Positions 8,962-19,564 of a stretch of 64,000 nt of DNA are shown piece after piece (position 1 is the stretch's first letter; every line of letters begins with the position of its first letter). The translations under genes and the position numbers were made by a program. The stretch comes from JABSOG01 sp965277695 (GTDB lineage: Bacteria; Pseudomonadota; Gammaproteobacteria; Enterobacterales; Alteromonadaceae). Location of the stretch: positions 62,001 to 126,000 of the forward strand of contig CBDIDQ010000063.1 in the NCBI GenBank assembly GCA_965277695.1. Direction: 5' to 3'. The notes under the pieces were generated by a model. The model ran no database searches. It was not told where the DNA came from and was given only the letters and a program-made list of their open reading frames with translations.

Positions 8962-9380
8962 ACCGCAATTTTTGCTTAAAATAAAAGGAATAACATTAAA
9001 GACCCAAACAAATTACACGTTACGATTTAAAGGTCCTTACAACGCCAATACGGACGATATTTTGTTACGCCACCATGACGATCCACTTCGCGAGAAACAG
9101 TGGATGGTGCCCGATTCAAATGACGAGCAATTTCTCGATGCTGATGTCAATAGAGCAGCTTGACGAATACAACAAAAAAAGGCAAAAAACGAGCAAAATG
9201 CGTGCAAGCAGCGATTCTCGCTCAACTAAAACGGAACGGAATTTGGTACCTCATTCACCTGTTGACAATCGGTTTCGGACACAAGGAAATCCAAATCAGA
9301 CACGCGTTATTTTTGTTTCAGGTAGGCACGATCCTACATAATTAAACGCATAGGGGGGTAAACATCTCACCTAAATTCGG
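8962..9380. other. Intergenic scar without recognisable gene
   Basis: About 420 bases between the flippase fragment and the transposase gene. Short open frames exist on the plus strand (for example 8939-9163 and 9160-9345). They have no family resemblance and no good ribosome binding site, and they start inside the flippase fragment or overlap each other. This is probably debris from a degraded insertion. No clear terminal inverted repeat or target duplication was seen. Confidence 0.5.
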
Positions 9381-10733
9381 TTAACTATCGTCTAACGTAA
9401 ATTCCTTATGTTTCGGATCCAAGCACCAAGCAAACAGCCAGTACCAATCTGGAATAATAAACATATTCGTGATTTGCCGGATATGCTCCCATAAATTTCG
9501 CTTCGAGCCATACATCTTTCGACACAGCTGGTAGGCTTCGTCGCACAACTCCAGTATCTGGTGTAAGAAAAATGCCAACAGCGTTGATAGGTACATGTTC
9601 TGAGACAGATATTTTTTGCCATGTCCGAAATTATGTTCTATTTTGTAGCCCTGATTCTTTAAGGTATTAAAGCATTCATTTTCGATTTTCCAGCGACACC
9701 GCCCAGCTCGGATCAGTCGCCAGACGTTTGATCGGGTCACTTCAAGATCGGTTACCCAACTATTTCGGTAGACTCTACCCGTTTCAATATTAACATCTTC
9801 GTATTCAAGAAAATTGACTTCTGGTGCCGTTGACTGCCCTGACAAGGGCACCCCGTTACGCCAGCGATAGCGATGCAAATGTCCCTTGTCAGTATGTTCA
9901 ATCCAAGGCCAGTCATCTGTGTAGTCCGCTAGCCACGTCATTAAATACGTATGATCGCCGGGCTTGCAGGTGAAAATGTAGTGCATGTTCAACGACAGCG
10001 TGTGCTTGATGATCGTGCTGTCACTAAATAAACCATCGCCGCCTATCAGCAAGGGTAAACGCGGGTGATCTTCTCTGAGTTTGGTGAGAAAGCGTTGTGT
10101 TGCCTTGTGTTCACAGTCTTGCTTCTTGTCCCCATCGGTATTCAGGATCGGCTCCGGCATCAGCGGAATAACTTGACGAGATTCGGGATGCATCACCGCG
10201 CCTTGCAAAACTTGATGCTGATAAGTCGTTACGTCGCCATGTACCTTAGTTAAACAACATTCACACTGAATTTTTTTTGAACTGTGGTATTGGCTGCCGT
10301 CAATCGCGACATAGAAAAGACCGCTCAGACTCAGCGGTAAGCGGAATTTCTCCAACTGCTTATCCTGCCGCAATTGCTCGAATAACGTGTTAAAGGTCGA
10401 CCGATAATGCTCGCTATCAATCTCATCAAGGATATCTCTTGTTTGCGTTTCTTGCGGTAATTCAGTGGCATTGAATAAGTGCGACAGGTTGTTATCATTC
10501 AACCCGGCCTCCAGCTGTTGCTGAAACTGGAGCCAAGAGGGCTGCTGAAAAAACATGCAAGCTAAGGCTGCCATCATCACGTCGTGTTGCTTATAAATAC
10601 AATGAGATTGTCGACGATTATCTGGAATGAGGCGAAATTCATGGCTAATCTTCGCCATGAGACTGGTCAAATTCAGGTTTTTTTTAATGTTAAAGTGAGG
10701 TTGATAGTTTTCGATTCTTGGTTGTAATTTCAT
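9381..10733 (-). mobile_element. DDE transposase (IS4/ISNCY-like) of an insertion sequence
   Basis: About 450 residues from the ATG at 10733; an upstream in-frame ATG at 10796 is less likely because MKLQPRIENYQPHF looks like a natural start. LFYVAIDGSQYHSSKK gives the first catalytic Asp, LPLLIGGDGLFSD the second, and CRWKIENECFNTLKNQGYKIEHNFGHG the region with the catalytic Glu, where the YREK-like motif lies in IS4-type enzymes. The frame is intact, so it may still be active. I could not define inverted repeats, so only the gene is annotated. It sits between two scars: the flippase fragment on the left and a truncated methyltransferase on the right. Confidence 0.8.
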
Positions 10734-10893
10734 GATTCCATTACCAATATAATAATTATGCGCATTATATACTGGCACTATCTGTCGTGCAGACATTAAT
10801 TTGAGATTTTTTCAAAAAAATTCTTGCTCGTTTGCGGGAGGTATTTATTTTTAGTGCCGCTACAGCCCTTGAATGTAGGGCTTCTCAGGGAGA

Positions 10894-11451
10894 CCAAGAA
10901 CTGCTGATATTCTAGATTTCGGCGGTGGCACTGGGCTTGTCTATTTCAATATCTTCCCTTACCTAATTCATCCTGAAAATGTGATATATCATGTTGTGGA
11001 TAGTAATAAGGAACTTTACCAAATGGGATTGGATCATGCAAAATCGATGGGGCGTGAAAACAGCATAGTCTTCCACGCAGAAATCCCCAAGAAGAGCGAC
11101 ATACAAGTCGACATTTTGTATATCAATACCTCTTTACAATACATTTATGATTACACTTCCTTGTTGGTAGTGCTACTAAAACATCAACCAGAATATGTAA
11201 TTCTTACAAGGCTTGTTGCTGGTGATATGAAGACGTTCATAACTAGCCAAAGTATTTACGGATATACTACGCCTTGTATTTTTATCAATTTTCAAGAGAT
11301 TATAGATATATTTTCAGAAAACGGCTTTGCTCTACTTTTTAAATCGCCTTGTCCAGAAGAGATTCTTGAAGGAGAATATGATGCTAATATCCCAGAACAT
11401 TTACGTATTCATAATACTTCGAATTTGATTTTTAAACGCCATACAAAATAG
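10894..11451 (+). pseudogene. 5'-truncated SAM methyltransferase (LIC12133/TIGR04325-like)
   Basis: The plus-strand frame reads ADILDFGGGTGLVYFNIFPYL from about 10903 and continues through a GTG at 10981 to a stop at 11451, about 180 residues. ILDFGGGTG is the SAM-binding motif I, and the remainder resembles the LIC12133-type methyltransferases found in O-antigen clusters. In-frame stops lie just upstream (10870-10878), and the N-terminal 80 or so residues expected before motif I are absent. The gene was therefore cut, probably by the event that brought in the neighbouring transposase. It is also the only gene in this region on the plus strand. Translation from the GTG would give a protein without the SAM site. 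Confidence 0.75.
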
Positions 11452-12081
11452 CATGACTAATCGGGTAGCCGGAGGTATCTACCCTCCAGCCCCCACACCA
11501 CCCGTAATGAACTTTTATCGTCACGTAATGACACTAATCTTTCTTCCTTTAAAAAGTGATCCCCTATCACCGATGTTAATCGCTTCGGTTTTTGAACTAC
11601 GCCAAGGTCGTTTACCTGTGACGCCACAACAAATGGCTAAGGATATCTTCACCCCTCGTTTAATTAAATTTCTGTAACTATTCAGCTTGTGGGTAATTCG
11701 CGGTAGGGATGAGCTCCAGCTCACGATTTGAACCGAAGGTTCAACAAGTTTTTGAAACAGCTTCGCCATTTAACAGCATAACGAGTGTTCATCCAGAAGC
11801 GTAAATTCCGGCGTCGCCGGGAGTTTACTAATGACTGGATAACTTATTGATTAATAGCCCTAACCGTTAATGCGGCATCGCGCCTGTCCTGCCATAATAT
11901 GGCACCGAAACTACGTTTCTGGACAGGCACTAACGATGAGCATGGTTAAATCACTCAATAACCATGGTGCTGGGTTTACCCCTAAATCGTGATCTTCCGC
12001 TTTCGTTAAGACCCTGTTTCGACCGCCACGGGGAAAATGGCCAATATTCATTTTCGCCTTTGTGTCAATGGATATCCGTAT
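11452..12081. other. Intergenic region with repeat remnants
   Basis: About 630 bases with no credible gene. It contains a REP-like element (listed separately near 11676-11735), a short palindromic GGTAGCCGGAGGTATCTACC-like stem near 11463-11485 and AT/GC-mixed sequence. Short frames on both strands have no recognisable product. The right edge merges with sequence shared with 8775-8961. Confidence 0.5.
11676..11735 (+). repeat. REP-like dispersed palindromic repeat
   Basis: The stretch TGTAACTATTCAGCTTGTGG recurs almost exactly, inverted, near 57690-57712. The following GCGGTAGGGATGAGCTCCAG segment is a variant of the element at 56936-56965. The AGCTC palindromic core can form a hairpin. This is the pattern of a repetitive extragenic palindrome family. 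Confidence 0.6.
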
Positions 12082-12126
12082 CTAAAAAAACAATGCCAAC
12101 GGTCTAGATAACCTGTTCAAATTCAC

Positions 12127-13647
12127 TTAATGTCCAGCCAGTTTACTGCTGACAAAGCGCTTAACAACACGGTAATGGTTTTTAATTTCATCACGCGTCA
12201 TGTTTAAAAAGGAAGGCATGATATAAAAAACTGAAAAACATGCAACACAATAAAGCACGCCAGCTGTGGCCATTTGCACTAAAACGTGAATAGCGCTGCC
12301 AAACAACAAACTAATCAAGTAATAAACTGCACTACCAATGGCCAAAAACAAGGCAATCCCGGTAAACTGATACAGCCATTCAAATTGCCAACCTTTCTTT
12401 TTCATCAACCACCAGATCGAAAAATTAACAAAGATAAATTGCAGCACCACCATTTTAATCGCAAGACCAGTAGATGCTAATCCAAGACCGGGGATAAAAG
12501 CGGTTTTCGGTGCCAGCATAAAATAAACCGCGATGGTACTGGCGACCATAAAGAACAAATTAATAACAACATAAGGTTTTGTCATCTCTAACGCCATATA
12601 CAAGGTACTGATCAACTGGCCGAGAGATTGATGAATGGGATAGATAAACATGATCATCATGACAAGCTCACCTGCCGAGTAATCACTGCCCAGCAACAGC
12701 GCAGTAATTTCTGATACCCAAGGAATAGCAAAACCACTCAAGGCTGCGCCAACAAAATAAAGCGTCCGGCTGACCCGCTGAAATAACAGCCTGACCTTTT
12801 CCATGTCACCCTGACCGTTAGCCTCTGCCACTTCCTTCCATAAAATACGCAACACTGAGGCGGTAGCAATCAAACAAATAGCAGCAAATTGAGAAGCCAC
12901 AGCATAATAGGCTTGCTCCACCGCCCCACCATAATATTGCAACAACCAAGTATCCGCATACGTCATCGTTACACTAAAAATGGTATAAGGAATTAACGGC
13001 AAACAATAAACCCAATACTCAGCAAAAATAGCTTTGCTAGTCTCTTGATCAGCAGAAAACTCAATGGAAAACAGATAAAAGCCGACTGACGCTGCAATGA
13101 CAAATTCCAACACCACAAATGCCAACACCCCTTCGATAGACAAACTGTCTAGCCAAGCCAACACAATAACCGCCAAAAGGTGAAAAAGGGCAATAGCAAT
13201 GCTCAGTGCTTGCACTTTTGTCGTCAATCGCTGAGATTCACCAACTTGAGCAACAAAACTCCAAACATTCTGCTGTAAGAAAACAGCAACTAAAACCAGC
13301 AATAGGCGTAAACGGTTTTCGCCAAGCCACAAGCTTTCAATGACCGCATCAGGTGCCAAAACACTGATAAAAGCCAACGACAGAGTGAGCTGAAATAACA
13401 GCCATAAGATGTAATAACCAAAAAACCGTCGGCTACGGTGCCGTTTCGAAATAAAGGTAAAAAAGGCGTTTGCCGTCCCCATATCCAGCAACGCACGAAA
13501 CGCGGTGAAACTGGCCAGCAAAAAGGCGAAAACACCATATTGTTCAGGACCAAATTGTCTCGCCAGCACAATGCCGGTGGAAAAAGACAACACCGCTTTG
13601 AGCGTATTGCCAACGATCGAGACCAAGCTTCTTTTAAGAATAGACAT
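12127..13647 (-). CDS. Oligosaccharide flippase (Wzx/MATE-like)
   Basis: 506 residues, almost entirely hydrophobic, with 12-14 predicted membrane segments and the N-terminal SLVSIVGNTLKAVLSFSTGIVLARQFGPEQYGVFAF typical of PST/Wzx exporters. It would flip the undecaprenyl-linked repeat unit across the inner membrane. It follows the LIC12162-type transferase gene with about 66 bases between. Its last ~45 codons and downstream sequence are duplicated in decayed form at 8775-8961. A second, unrelated flippase lies at 58287-59678. Confidence 0.9.
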   Translation of the reverse strand: MSILKRSLVSIVGNTLKAVLSFSTGIVLARQFGPEQYGVFAFLLASFTAFRALLDMGTANAFFTFISKRHRSRRFFGYYILWLLFQLTLSLAFISVLAPDAVIESLWLGENRLRLLLVLVAVFLQQNVWSFVAQVGESQRLTTKVQALSIAIALFHLLAVIVLAWLDSLSIEGVLAFVVLEFVIAASVGFYLFSIEFSADQETSKAIFAEYWVYCLPLIPYTIFSVTMTYADTWLLQYYGGAVEQAYYAVASQFAAICLIATASVLRILWKEVAEANGQGDMEKVRLLFQRVSRTLYFVGAALSGFAIPWVSEITALLLGSDYSAGELVMMIMFIYPIHQSLGQLISTLYMALEMTKPYVVINLFFMVASTIAVYFMLAPKTAFIPGLGLASTGLAIKMVVLQFIFVNFSIWWLMKKKGWQFEWLYQFTGIALFLAIGSAVYYLISLLFGSAIHVLVQMATAGVLYCVACFSVFYIMPSFLNMTRDEIKNHYRVVKRFVSSKLAGH

Positions 13648-13713
13648 AGGTTAAATGCTTAACGCTGCGGTACTTGGAGATGAAAAAAACAAGCGGCGAC
13701 AGTCTTTGAAAAC

Positions 13714-15474
13714 TCATTCTGGCATCACGTCCAGCAGCGTATCCCTGATGGTGTTTACAAGATTAGTCGGGGTGGCGCAATATTGTTGTTTAAAAGCCGT
13801 TAATACCTGCCTGACGGCTTCGCTGTGCCACCAAGCATCAACATCATCCCATATTTTGGCAACATGTTCTGCGGCTGACTGAGGCGTTTGATGAAATATC
13901 CCTACCCGTTTAAGTGCTTCAAAATGGGGTATGGCAGAGTCTCGAAGCTCCCAATGTTGTGGATTCCAAAACATCACCGTCGGTATGTCAATCACAAACG
14001 ATTCAAGATAAGTCGTGGCATTGTACGTCGCAATGTAGAGTCGGCTGGTTTTGATCATTTCCATCATATCCATTTGACCCTGATCGAGCGATAGTTGAGG
14101 AAACCGCCCACGCCAACGCTTGACCTGATCCCAATCATAATCATTAGAATACAAACGCACGGTCAAGGCATCACGTATTCGCTGGGGCAGGTGACTGACA
14201 AACAAGCATTGATCATTAAAATAATCTAACCACTGGCGAGAAATCATTGCGCTGTAGAGAATATAACTTTGCTGTGGCAAGGTGGCTGTCACCATCATTG
14301 CCCGCTGGTTTTTGCCATGGTCGATGGCCAATTTGGGGATGGCTTTTAACTGACCAACCGGTTTGACTTTCGGCTGGTGAGCCTCAGACCAACCCCAGCT
14401 CAAGTAAGCATCACTGATCGCCACCTCATGGTCTTCGAGAAACGAGCGACGACCAACACCATAATGCCCACCATGTTGACCGATAATTAAAGGTGCACCT
14501 TGCTCAACTTTTTCAGCGGTCCATGCCTTGAAGACATCATCAGAATTAAAAGAATTACTGGTCCAGATGAATTTTGGCTTTTGTGGCCAAGATAAAGCAC
14601 TGATCTGATGCTGCAATTGTGCATAACCTTCCAAATAAGCAATGGGGATGTTTTGGGCGATGAGGTCGCGGGCACAAGACTCAAAGTCCGAGGCACTGTT
14701 GCCGGGCAATGTCCATTTTCGTCGGTTTTGATCGACCGCCACAACATCCGGCTCTGTGGTACACCAAACCTGTGGTGATTGACCCAATTTAAGGTGTAGT
14801 TTGGCTTCTTCAATAAAAGGCAAATACGAGGTAATGATAAAACCATCATCGGCTTTAGTGAATAAACTGGTAACAGCAGATATTTTCTCGGCTAGTTTAC
14901 GTTTTGAGCTGATTGCGGCGCTTGAGCGTGGCACGGCGGCGCTGGATTGACCGGCAAACGTTATGTTGATCTGTGCAAATGAGTGTTCGATGATTTGCCC
15001 ATACAGGGCGTGGTTCCATTGGTCACTAACAAAAAAGCGTTCAAATTGGGCCATGCCGTTGGCAATATGCGCATCCGCAGCACCCAAAACCACCACTGTT
15101 TCCGATACATTATAATCATTAACCGCCTGTGCCAGAGATGTCCAGCGGTCAAATAAAACCGGGATAAAACAACCTAACCATGGGCCGATTAAAATACGCC
15201 AGTATCGCTCACTCTTGTCGACACCATGGATGTCGTTCAATTGCTTGGTCATTTCTCGCAGCAATTGTTCGTACAAAACCTGCAAATCGACATAATCACC
15301 ATCGAGTTTTTGCCGATCATCCCAATGGTATGGCACCACCTGAGCGTCAACGTCAGCGTCTGCATCGCCGTTTGGCTGCATATCCCTGATACACCACTCA
15401 CCCAAAAATAAAACCGGCACTTTACTGCGCCAAGATGCCTTAACGGCGGTGGTGATCAAAAAACGCTTTACCAA
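13714..15474 (-). CDS. LIC12162-family putative transferase (surface glycan)
   Basis: 586 residues. The N-terminus RFLITTAVKASWRSKVPVLFLGEWC and the motif IIGQHGGHYGVGRRSF near residue 330 are distinctive for the LIC12162 family of Leptospira-type O-antigen clusters (TIGR04331). These are thought to be transferases of unusual sugars. The C-terminal region LYIATYNATTYLESFVIDIPTVMFWN resembles the GT-B donor site. The start is probably TTG at 15474, overlapping the stop of the upstream SDR gene, with a strong AGGGGGA about nine bases before it. The family has no characterised reaction that I know of. Confidence 0.75.
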   Translation of the reverse strand: MVKRFLITTAVKASWRSKVPVLFLGEWCIRDMQPNGDADADVDAQVVPYHWDDRQKLDGDYVDLQVLYEQLLREMTKQLNDIHGVDKSERYWRILIGPWLGCFIPVLFDRWTSLAQAVNDYNVSETVVVLGAADAHIANGMAQFERFFVSDQWNHALYGQIIEHSFAQINITFAGQSSAAVPRSSAAISSKRKLAEKISAVTSLFTKADDGFIITSYLPFIEEAKLHLKLGQSPQVWCTTEPDVVAVDQNRRKWTLPGNSASDFESCARDLIAQNIPIAYLEGYAQLQHQISALSWPQKPKFIWTSNSFNSDDVFKAWTAEKVEQGAPLIIGQHGGHYGVGRRSFLEDHEVAISDAYLSWGWSEAHQPKVKPVGQLKAIPKLAIDHGKNQRAMMVTATLPQQSYILYSAMISRQWLDYFNDQCLFVSHLPQRIRDALTVRLYSNDYDWDQVKRWRGRFPQLSLDQGQMDMMEMIKTSRLYIATYNATTYLESFVIDIPTVMFWNPQHWELRDSAIPHFEALKRVGIFHQTPQSAAEHVAKIWDDVDAWWHSEAVRQVLTAFKQQYCATPTNLVNTIRDTLLDVMPE

Positions 15475-16299
15475 ACTGTACGTCCCCCTTCAACAGGAAC
15501 AATTGCCCCGTTAAGGTAACTTGATGCACCGCTTAACATCCACACCAGTGTACCTTGATATTCGTTAGCTTTAGCCATTCGATTCATCGGAATACGCGAA
15601 GACACTTGCTTAACAAATTCCTCCGGCTGACCATTTTCAATGCCACCAGGGCACATCGCATTACACCTTACGCCCTGCTCTGCCCAATACGTCGCCAAAT
15701 AACGAGTTAATCCGACCAATCCGGTTTTTACCACCGAATAGGTCACCGGTTTAACGGCTTGTAAATGGGCTTCTTTACCCTCACTTGCGTACAAGCGCTG
15801 ATCAGGGGCAACCAAACCAAGGTCTGAGGATATATTGACAATACTGCCACCGCTTTCATTGGTGATCATCGCGTGACCGTAGTGTTTGGCGCACAAATAA
15901 GAGCCTGTCAGACCAACCGCGATATCTTGTTGCCACACATTCAACGGAAAATTTTCTAAACGAGAGAAGTCAGTGTCCGCGCTATTTTCAACTTTAGGAT
16001 TGTTGGCGGCATTGTTAACCAAGCCATCGATATGGCCATACTGCTGCAATATCACTTTACAGTTGTCGCTGATCTGCTGCTCGTCGGTGATATCAACAGC
16101 AAATCCGCAGGCATTACAATCATATTTTTGGTTGAGCGTTGCAGCCAGCGCCGCAACACCATCAAGATATAGGTCCAACAAAACCGGCGTGCCACCAAAA
16201 GCAGCGACGGCCTCAGCGTGTTGCCTGCCGAGTAAACCCGGCGGCTCCAGTGATCACAATCACCTTGTGTTCAAGACTAAATAAATTATCAATAGACAT
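15468..16299 (-). pseudogene. SDR family oxidoreductase, frameshifted in the NAD-binding loop
   Basis: The gene starts at the ATG at 16299 with MSIDNLFSLEHKVIVITGAAG, then loses frame in a TTT run (minus strand; plus 16234-16236). Removing one T restores LLGRQHAEAVAAFGGTPVLLDLYLDG and joins the long downstream frame. The rest is a classical SDR: NNAA, NISSDLG with the catalytic Ser, YSVVKTG as YxxxK, and CPGGIENGQ. The restored length is about 276 residues. The product would oxidise or reduce a sugar or acyl intermediate. As written the protein lacks its cofactor loop, so it is either an inactive gene or a consensus error. Six neighbouring genes show the same kind of lesion. Confidence 0.8.
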
Positions 16300-16304
16300 C
16301 GTTA

Positions 16305-17075
16305 TTATACTCCTACCGTTTGACCGCCATCGACGACCAAAACCGAGCCGGTAATAAATGAGGCGCACTCAGAACACAAGAAAACAGCGGCATTGGCGAC
16401 CTCTTGTGGTGTACCAAATCGATTCATCGGTACTGTTGAGGCAATCAATCCTTCAATACGTTGGGGATCCGTTGCTATTTTTTTATCCCAGCTGCCACCG
16501 GGAAAGAACACGTTGCCCGGGGCTAATACATTCACCCGGACCACTTGAGCCAGCTTTCTGGCCATATTTTTTGCCAAGGCTAAAACCGCCGCTTTGGCAG
16601 TTGAATAATCCACAGGTGCACCAAACGCTTCCATCCCTGCAATTGAGGAGATGAACAGCAAACACCCTTTTGACGCTTGTAGCTTGGGCAAAAAGACTCT
16701 GGCGGTTTGCACGGCGGGCTCAAAATTACTCTGCCAGGTAGATGACCACTGATCTGCATCAGGCAGGGGGTCATTAACACTCTGCCCATCGCCGACATTG
16801 GCAACGACGACATCAATCCCATCCCAATGTTGCAGGATTTGCCGTTCAAGTTGCTCCAGCGATTGCTGCTCAGAGCAATCGCAGCTGGCGGCAAAAACCT
16901 TGTCATCACCGTAAGCCTGTTTTAAGCGACTTTCGGTATCATACAATGAAGGCGATCCCCTAGAGACGATAAATACCTGTGCCCCTTCCCGCAGAAATTG
17001 CTCAGCGATAGCGGCACCAATACCTTGAGAAGCGCCAGTGATCAGTACTCTTTTTCCCGCAAGCCCAAGTTCCAT
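16305..17075 (-). CDS. SDR family oxidoreductase
   Basis: 256 residues, intact. TGASQGIG at residues 14-21 is the classical SDR cofactor loop, NVGDG replaces NNAG, SSIAG holds the catalytic Ser and YSTAKAA is YxxxK. It ends with FITGSVLVVDGGQTVGV, a typical FabG-like C-terminus. It overlaps the methyltransferase gene upstream (TAATG) and lies five bases before the next SDR. It probably reduces a keto-sugar or oxidises a hydroxyl in the nonulosonate-like pathway. This is the one gene in 15.5-21.6 kb without a frameshift. Confidence 0.85.
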   Translation of the reverse strand: MELGLAGKRVLITGASQGIGAAIAEQFLREGAQVFIVSRGSPSLYDTESRLKQAYGDDKVFAASCDCSEQQSLEQLERQILQHWDGIDVVVANVGDGQSVNDPLPDADQWSSTWQSNFEPAVQTARVFLPKLQASKGCLLFISSIAGMEAFGAPVDYSTAKAAVLALAKNMARKLAQVVRVNVLAPGNVFFPGGSWDKKIATDPQRIEGLIASTVPMNRFGTPQEVANAAVFLCSECASFITGSVLVVDGGQTVGV

Positions 17076-17745
17076 TAGCTATCCTTTGGTTTACGAGCAG
17101 CACCAACCAACATCAATTCTCGCGACCAACGCAGAAACTTATTATTCACTCTGACTGGGATAAAAGGGCTGATCGCCGCACAAAAATAATTCAGTGCCGG
17201 ATACTTCCAGACAATCGGCAGTTGGCGAAATTTAAACACTTCGATTTGCTCAAAACCAAACATCTTGTAAGCATCATTCAATGACACCAACGTGAACGGA
17301 GTACGATGGGTATAGTCATCAAAATAAATTTTGTAGTTTGACTCCCAGTCTGGTACTAGGGTCAATAACATGCCACCGGGTTTTAATACCCGAAAAGCTT
17401 CATCGAGATAATTAGACGGGTCGCTCAAATGCTCAATAAAAGATTTACTGAACAAAATATCAAATGAATTATCATCAAAAGGCAATTTTTCTTTTTCAAC
17501 GTTACTCAATTCAACGTTGTAACCATCGGCAAAAGACTTGGCTTCGGGGAAATATCCACCCCTTGCACATTCAAGCCTAGGGACTGAAAGTTTTTCAGAA
17601 ATTCTCCCCTGCCACAACCAGTTTCCAACAGCGTCATACCCGGCTCCATGGCAAAACTCTGAAACAGATAATTAACCAGCTGCTGAGGGTAATCGGTATA
17701 AGGATGTGATCCTTCATCGTATACTACAGAAAGATACTTAGACAT
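17075..17745 (-). pseudogene. SAM-dependent methyltransferase, frameshifted
   Basis: The 5' part (start 17745) reads MSKYLSVVYDEGSHPYT and then LLETGCGRGEFLKNF, the SAM motif I. In a CCCC run (minus strand; plus 17546-17549) one C is missing. Adding it continues VDISPEAKSFADGYN into EKLPFDDNSFDILFSKSFIEHL and VLKPGGMLLTLVPDW, the standard UbiE-like motifs. The restored length is about 223 residues. It probably methylates a sugar in the cluster. The VOC gene upstream overlaps its start by eight bases, which supports one continuous coding unit. Confidence 0.8.
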
Positions 17746-18177
17746 TTTCTAGTTCCTCGACTATTTCCATCAATACACCTTCTGGATCGTGGCAATAGGC
17801 TACTTTTACTTTTCCGTTAGGCGACATTTGCGCAGGATTAACCCGAGTTCCGCCCGCAGCAATGATTTGTTCACAAGCCTCGTCGATATTAGCGACAGTA
17901 AAAGCGACATGTGAACTACCCAACTGGTTGGAGGGCGCATTGTGACCTTTGCCGGTTTCGGGTGAGAATGGTATTGTAACAGTTCCAGCATGAAGCCATC
18001 TTTGGCTGTTAATTTGACCCACTCTAATCGCACCTCGTCGATGCCAGTCACCTGTTCAATAAAGTGACCTGTTTCAGTATCTCTGCTGATTTCGTTAAAA
18101 CCCAGCGCCGAATAAAACTCAACCGCTCTTGGCAAGTCGGTCACACAAATTCCGGCATGACGTACATTAATGATCAT
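17738..18177 (-). pseudogene. VOC (glyoxalase/dioxygenase-fold) protein, frameshifted
   Basis: The start at 18177 gives MIINVRHAGICVTDLPRAVEFYSALGF, the first VOC beta-alpha-beta unit. After LELLQYHSHP the frame is lost at a CCC run (minus; plus about 17960-17962). One added C yields ETGKGHNAPSNQLGSSHVAFTVANID and then CHDPEGVLMEIVEELENV, the second unit with its metal-ligand Glu. The restored length is about 146 residues. It could be an epimerase or lyase acting on a sugar intermediate. It overlaps the genes on both sides by about ten bases. Confidence 0.8.
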
Positions 18178-19559
18178 TTAATTCTTCCAATGCATCTTTG
18201 ATGCAAGAGTCCAATACACAGACACCTTCCAAGAGGGCATCTTCGGTTATGCTTAAAGGCGGCGCGAGTTTAATCGATTCTCTGCCAGTATGAACAACCA
18301 ACAACCCTTTTCGCATCGCTTTTTCACTCACGATGTCGCATAAATGACTTAATGGCTGGCCATCGTTATCCTGAAAGACCAACGCAGCCAGTAACCCTTT
18401 GCCGAAGATAAATTTCAAGTGGTCGGCGTATTTAGTCTTCACCTCATCCAGCGCCTGATGGAAAACCTGACCCAAATTCTTCGAGTTTTCGATCAGACCA
18501 TCTTCAAACATTGCTTCAAGGTTGGCCTTACCGGCGACACAACACAAAGGGTTGGCTGAATGGGTTGAACTCATTGAACCAATATCTGGCAAATCCATCA
18601 AATGGGCTGAACCCAAAACCAACGCTAGAGGTAATCCAGAACTGGCACCCTTGCCACAACATAACAGGTCAGGCTCTACACCATAATGGCTATAACCAAA
18701 CAACTCGCCTGTGCGGCCAAAACCAGCCTGCATTTCATCAAAGGCCAACAGGATTTGGTGCTCTTTAGCAAACTCGGCTAATGCCTGAACAAACGCTTTG
18801 GGATAAAACACCGCACCCCAACCCTGGAATGTTTCCAGCAAGAAACCACAAATGTCGGTTTTCGGATCGAGTCCTTTGTCAGACAAAAGCTGGTCGATTT
18901 GCGCTCTAAAATAGCCCTTAGGATCATCCTGAACGGCTTCGAGCCACGGATAAGGAAAAGGTAAGTGATGAATGTTAGGTTCTTCGTAGCCCACCCATGC
19001 TCGTGCCGGGGCACTGCCCGTCATCATTTGCGCACCTAAGGTTCTGCCATGAAATGCCCCTTCAAAACAGATGATGCCGCCGCGTTTTTTATTCCTTTTC
19101 TCACCTTCAAGCCGCATCAGTTTTAACGCGACTTCGGTAGCTTCGGTACCCGCAGAAAGCAAAAATGCTTTTTCAAACTGGGCCGGCGTTTTTTCAATCA
19201 GGTATTCAAGATAATCAATTCTTTCCAAACTGGCATAGGTATAAGTATGCAGCAACGGCTTGTTGATCACCTCTTGCAACGCTTTGGTAATACGTTTGTT
19301 ACCGTGTCCTGCGTTGGCGACAAAGATTGTACTGGTAAAATCAATCCAGACATTGCCCCAAGGATCGAACACCTGAAAATCTTCAGCACGATCCCAAACC
19401 ACAGGCAACTGGCCGTGCATCGAATGGGATTCAATCGCATACATTTTTTCTAACAAGGGAATACTTTCGGGCGGCAGGGATCGGGGTTACAATTTTTCGA
19501 TATTTGCTATCAACCCGTTCAACATCCACAGGCACATGGGAAAATCCGCCTCCAGCCAT
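18167..19559 (-). pseudogene. Class III (PLP-dependent) aminotransferase, frameshifted near the N-terminus
   Basis: The ATG at 19559 opens MAGGGFSHVPVDVERVDSKYRKIVTPIPAA, and one missing C in a CCC run (plus 19469-19471) breaks the frame. With it the sequence runs into PESIPLLEKMYAIESHSMHG and the 429-residue remainder. The body is a typical class III fold: ANAGHGN, LSAGTEATEVALKLMR, AFDEMQAGFGRTGELFGY and CCGKGASSGLPLALVLG, which contains the PLP-binding Lys. It would aminate a keto-sugar, giving an amino-nonulosonate precursor. An internal ATG at 19456 could still produce a nearly complete enzyme, so function may be retained. Confidence 0.85.
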
Positions 19560-19564
19560 TTTAA

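Noticed and set aside
9160..9345. Short plus-strand open frame near the transposase
   Set aside because: No recognisable domain, it overlaps another short frame, and it lies in apparent debris.
11453..11769. Short open frames on both strands, and a stem resembling the start of a mobile intron cassette
   Set aside because: No reverse transcriptase or catalytic domain is present, and the similarity is a few bases only.
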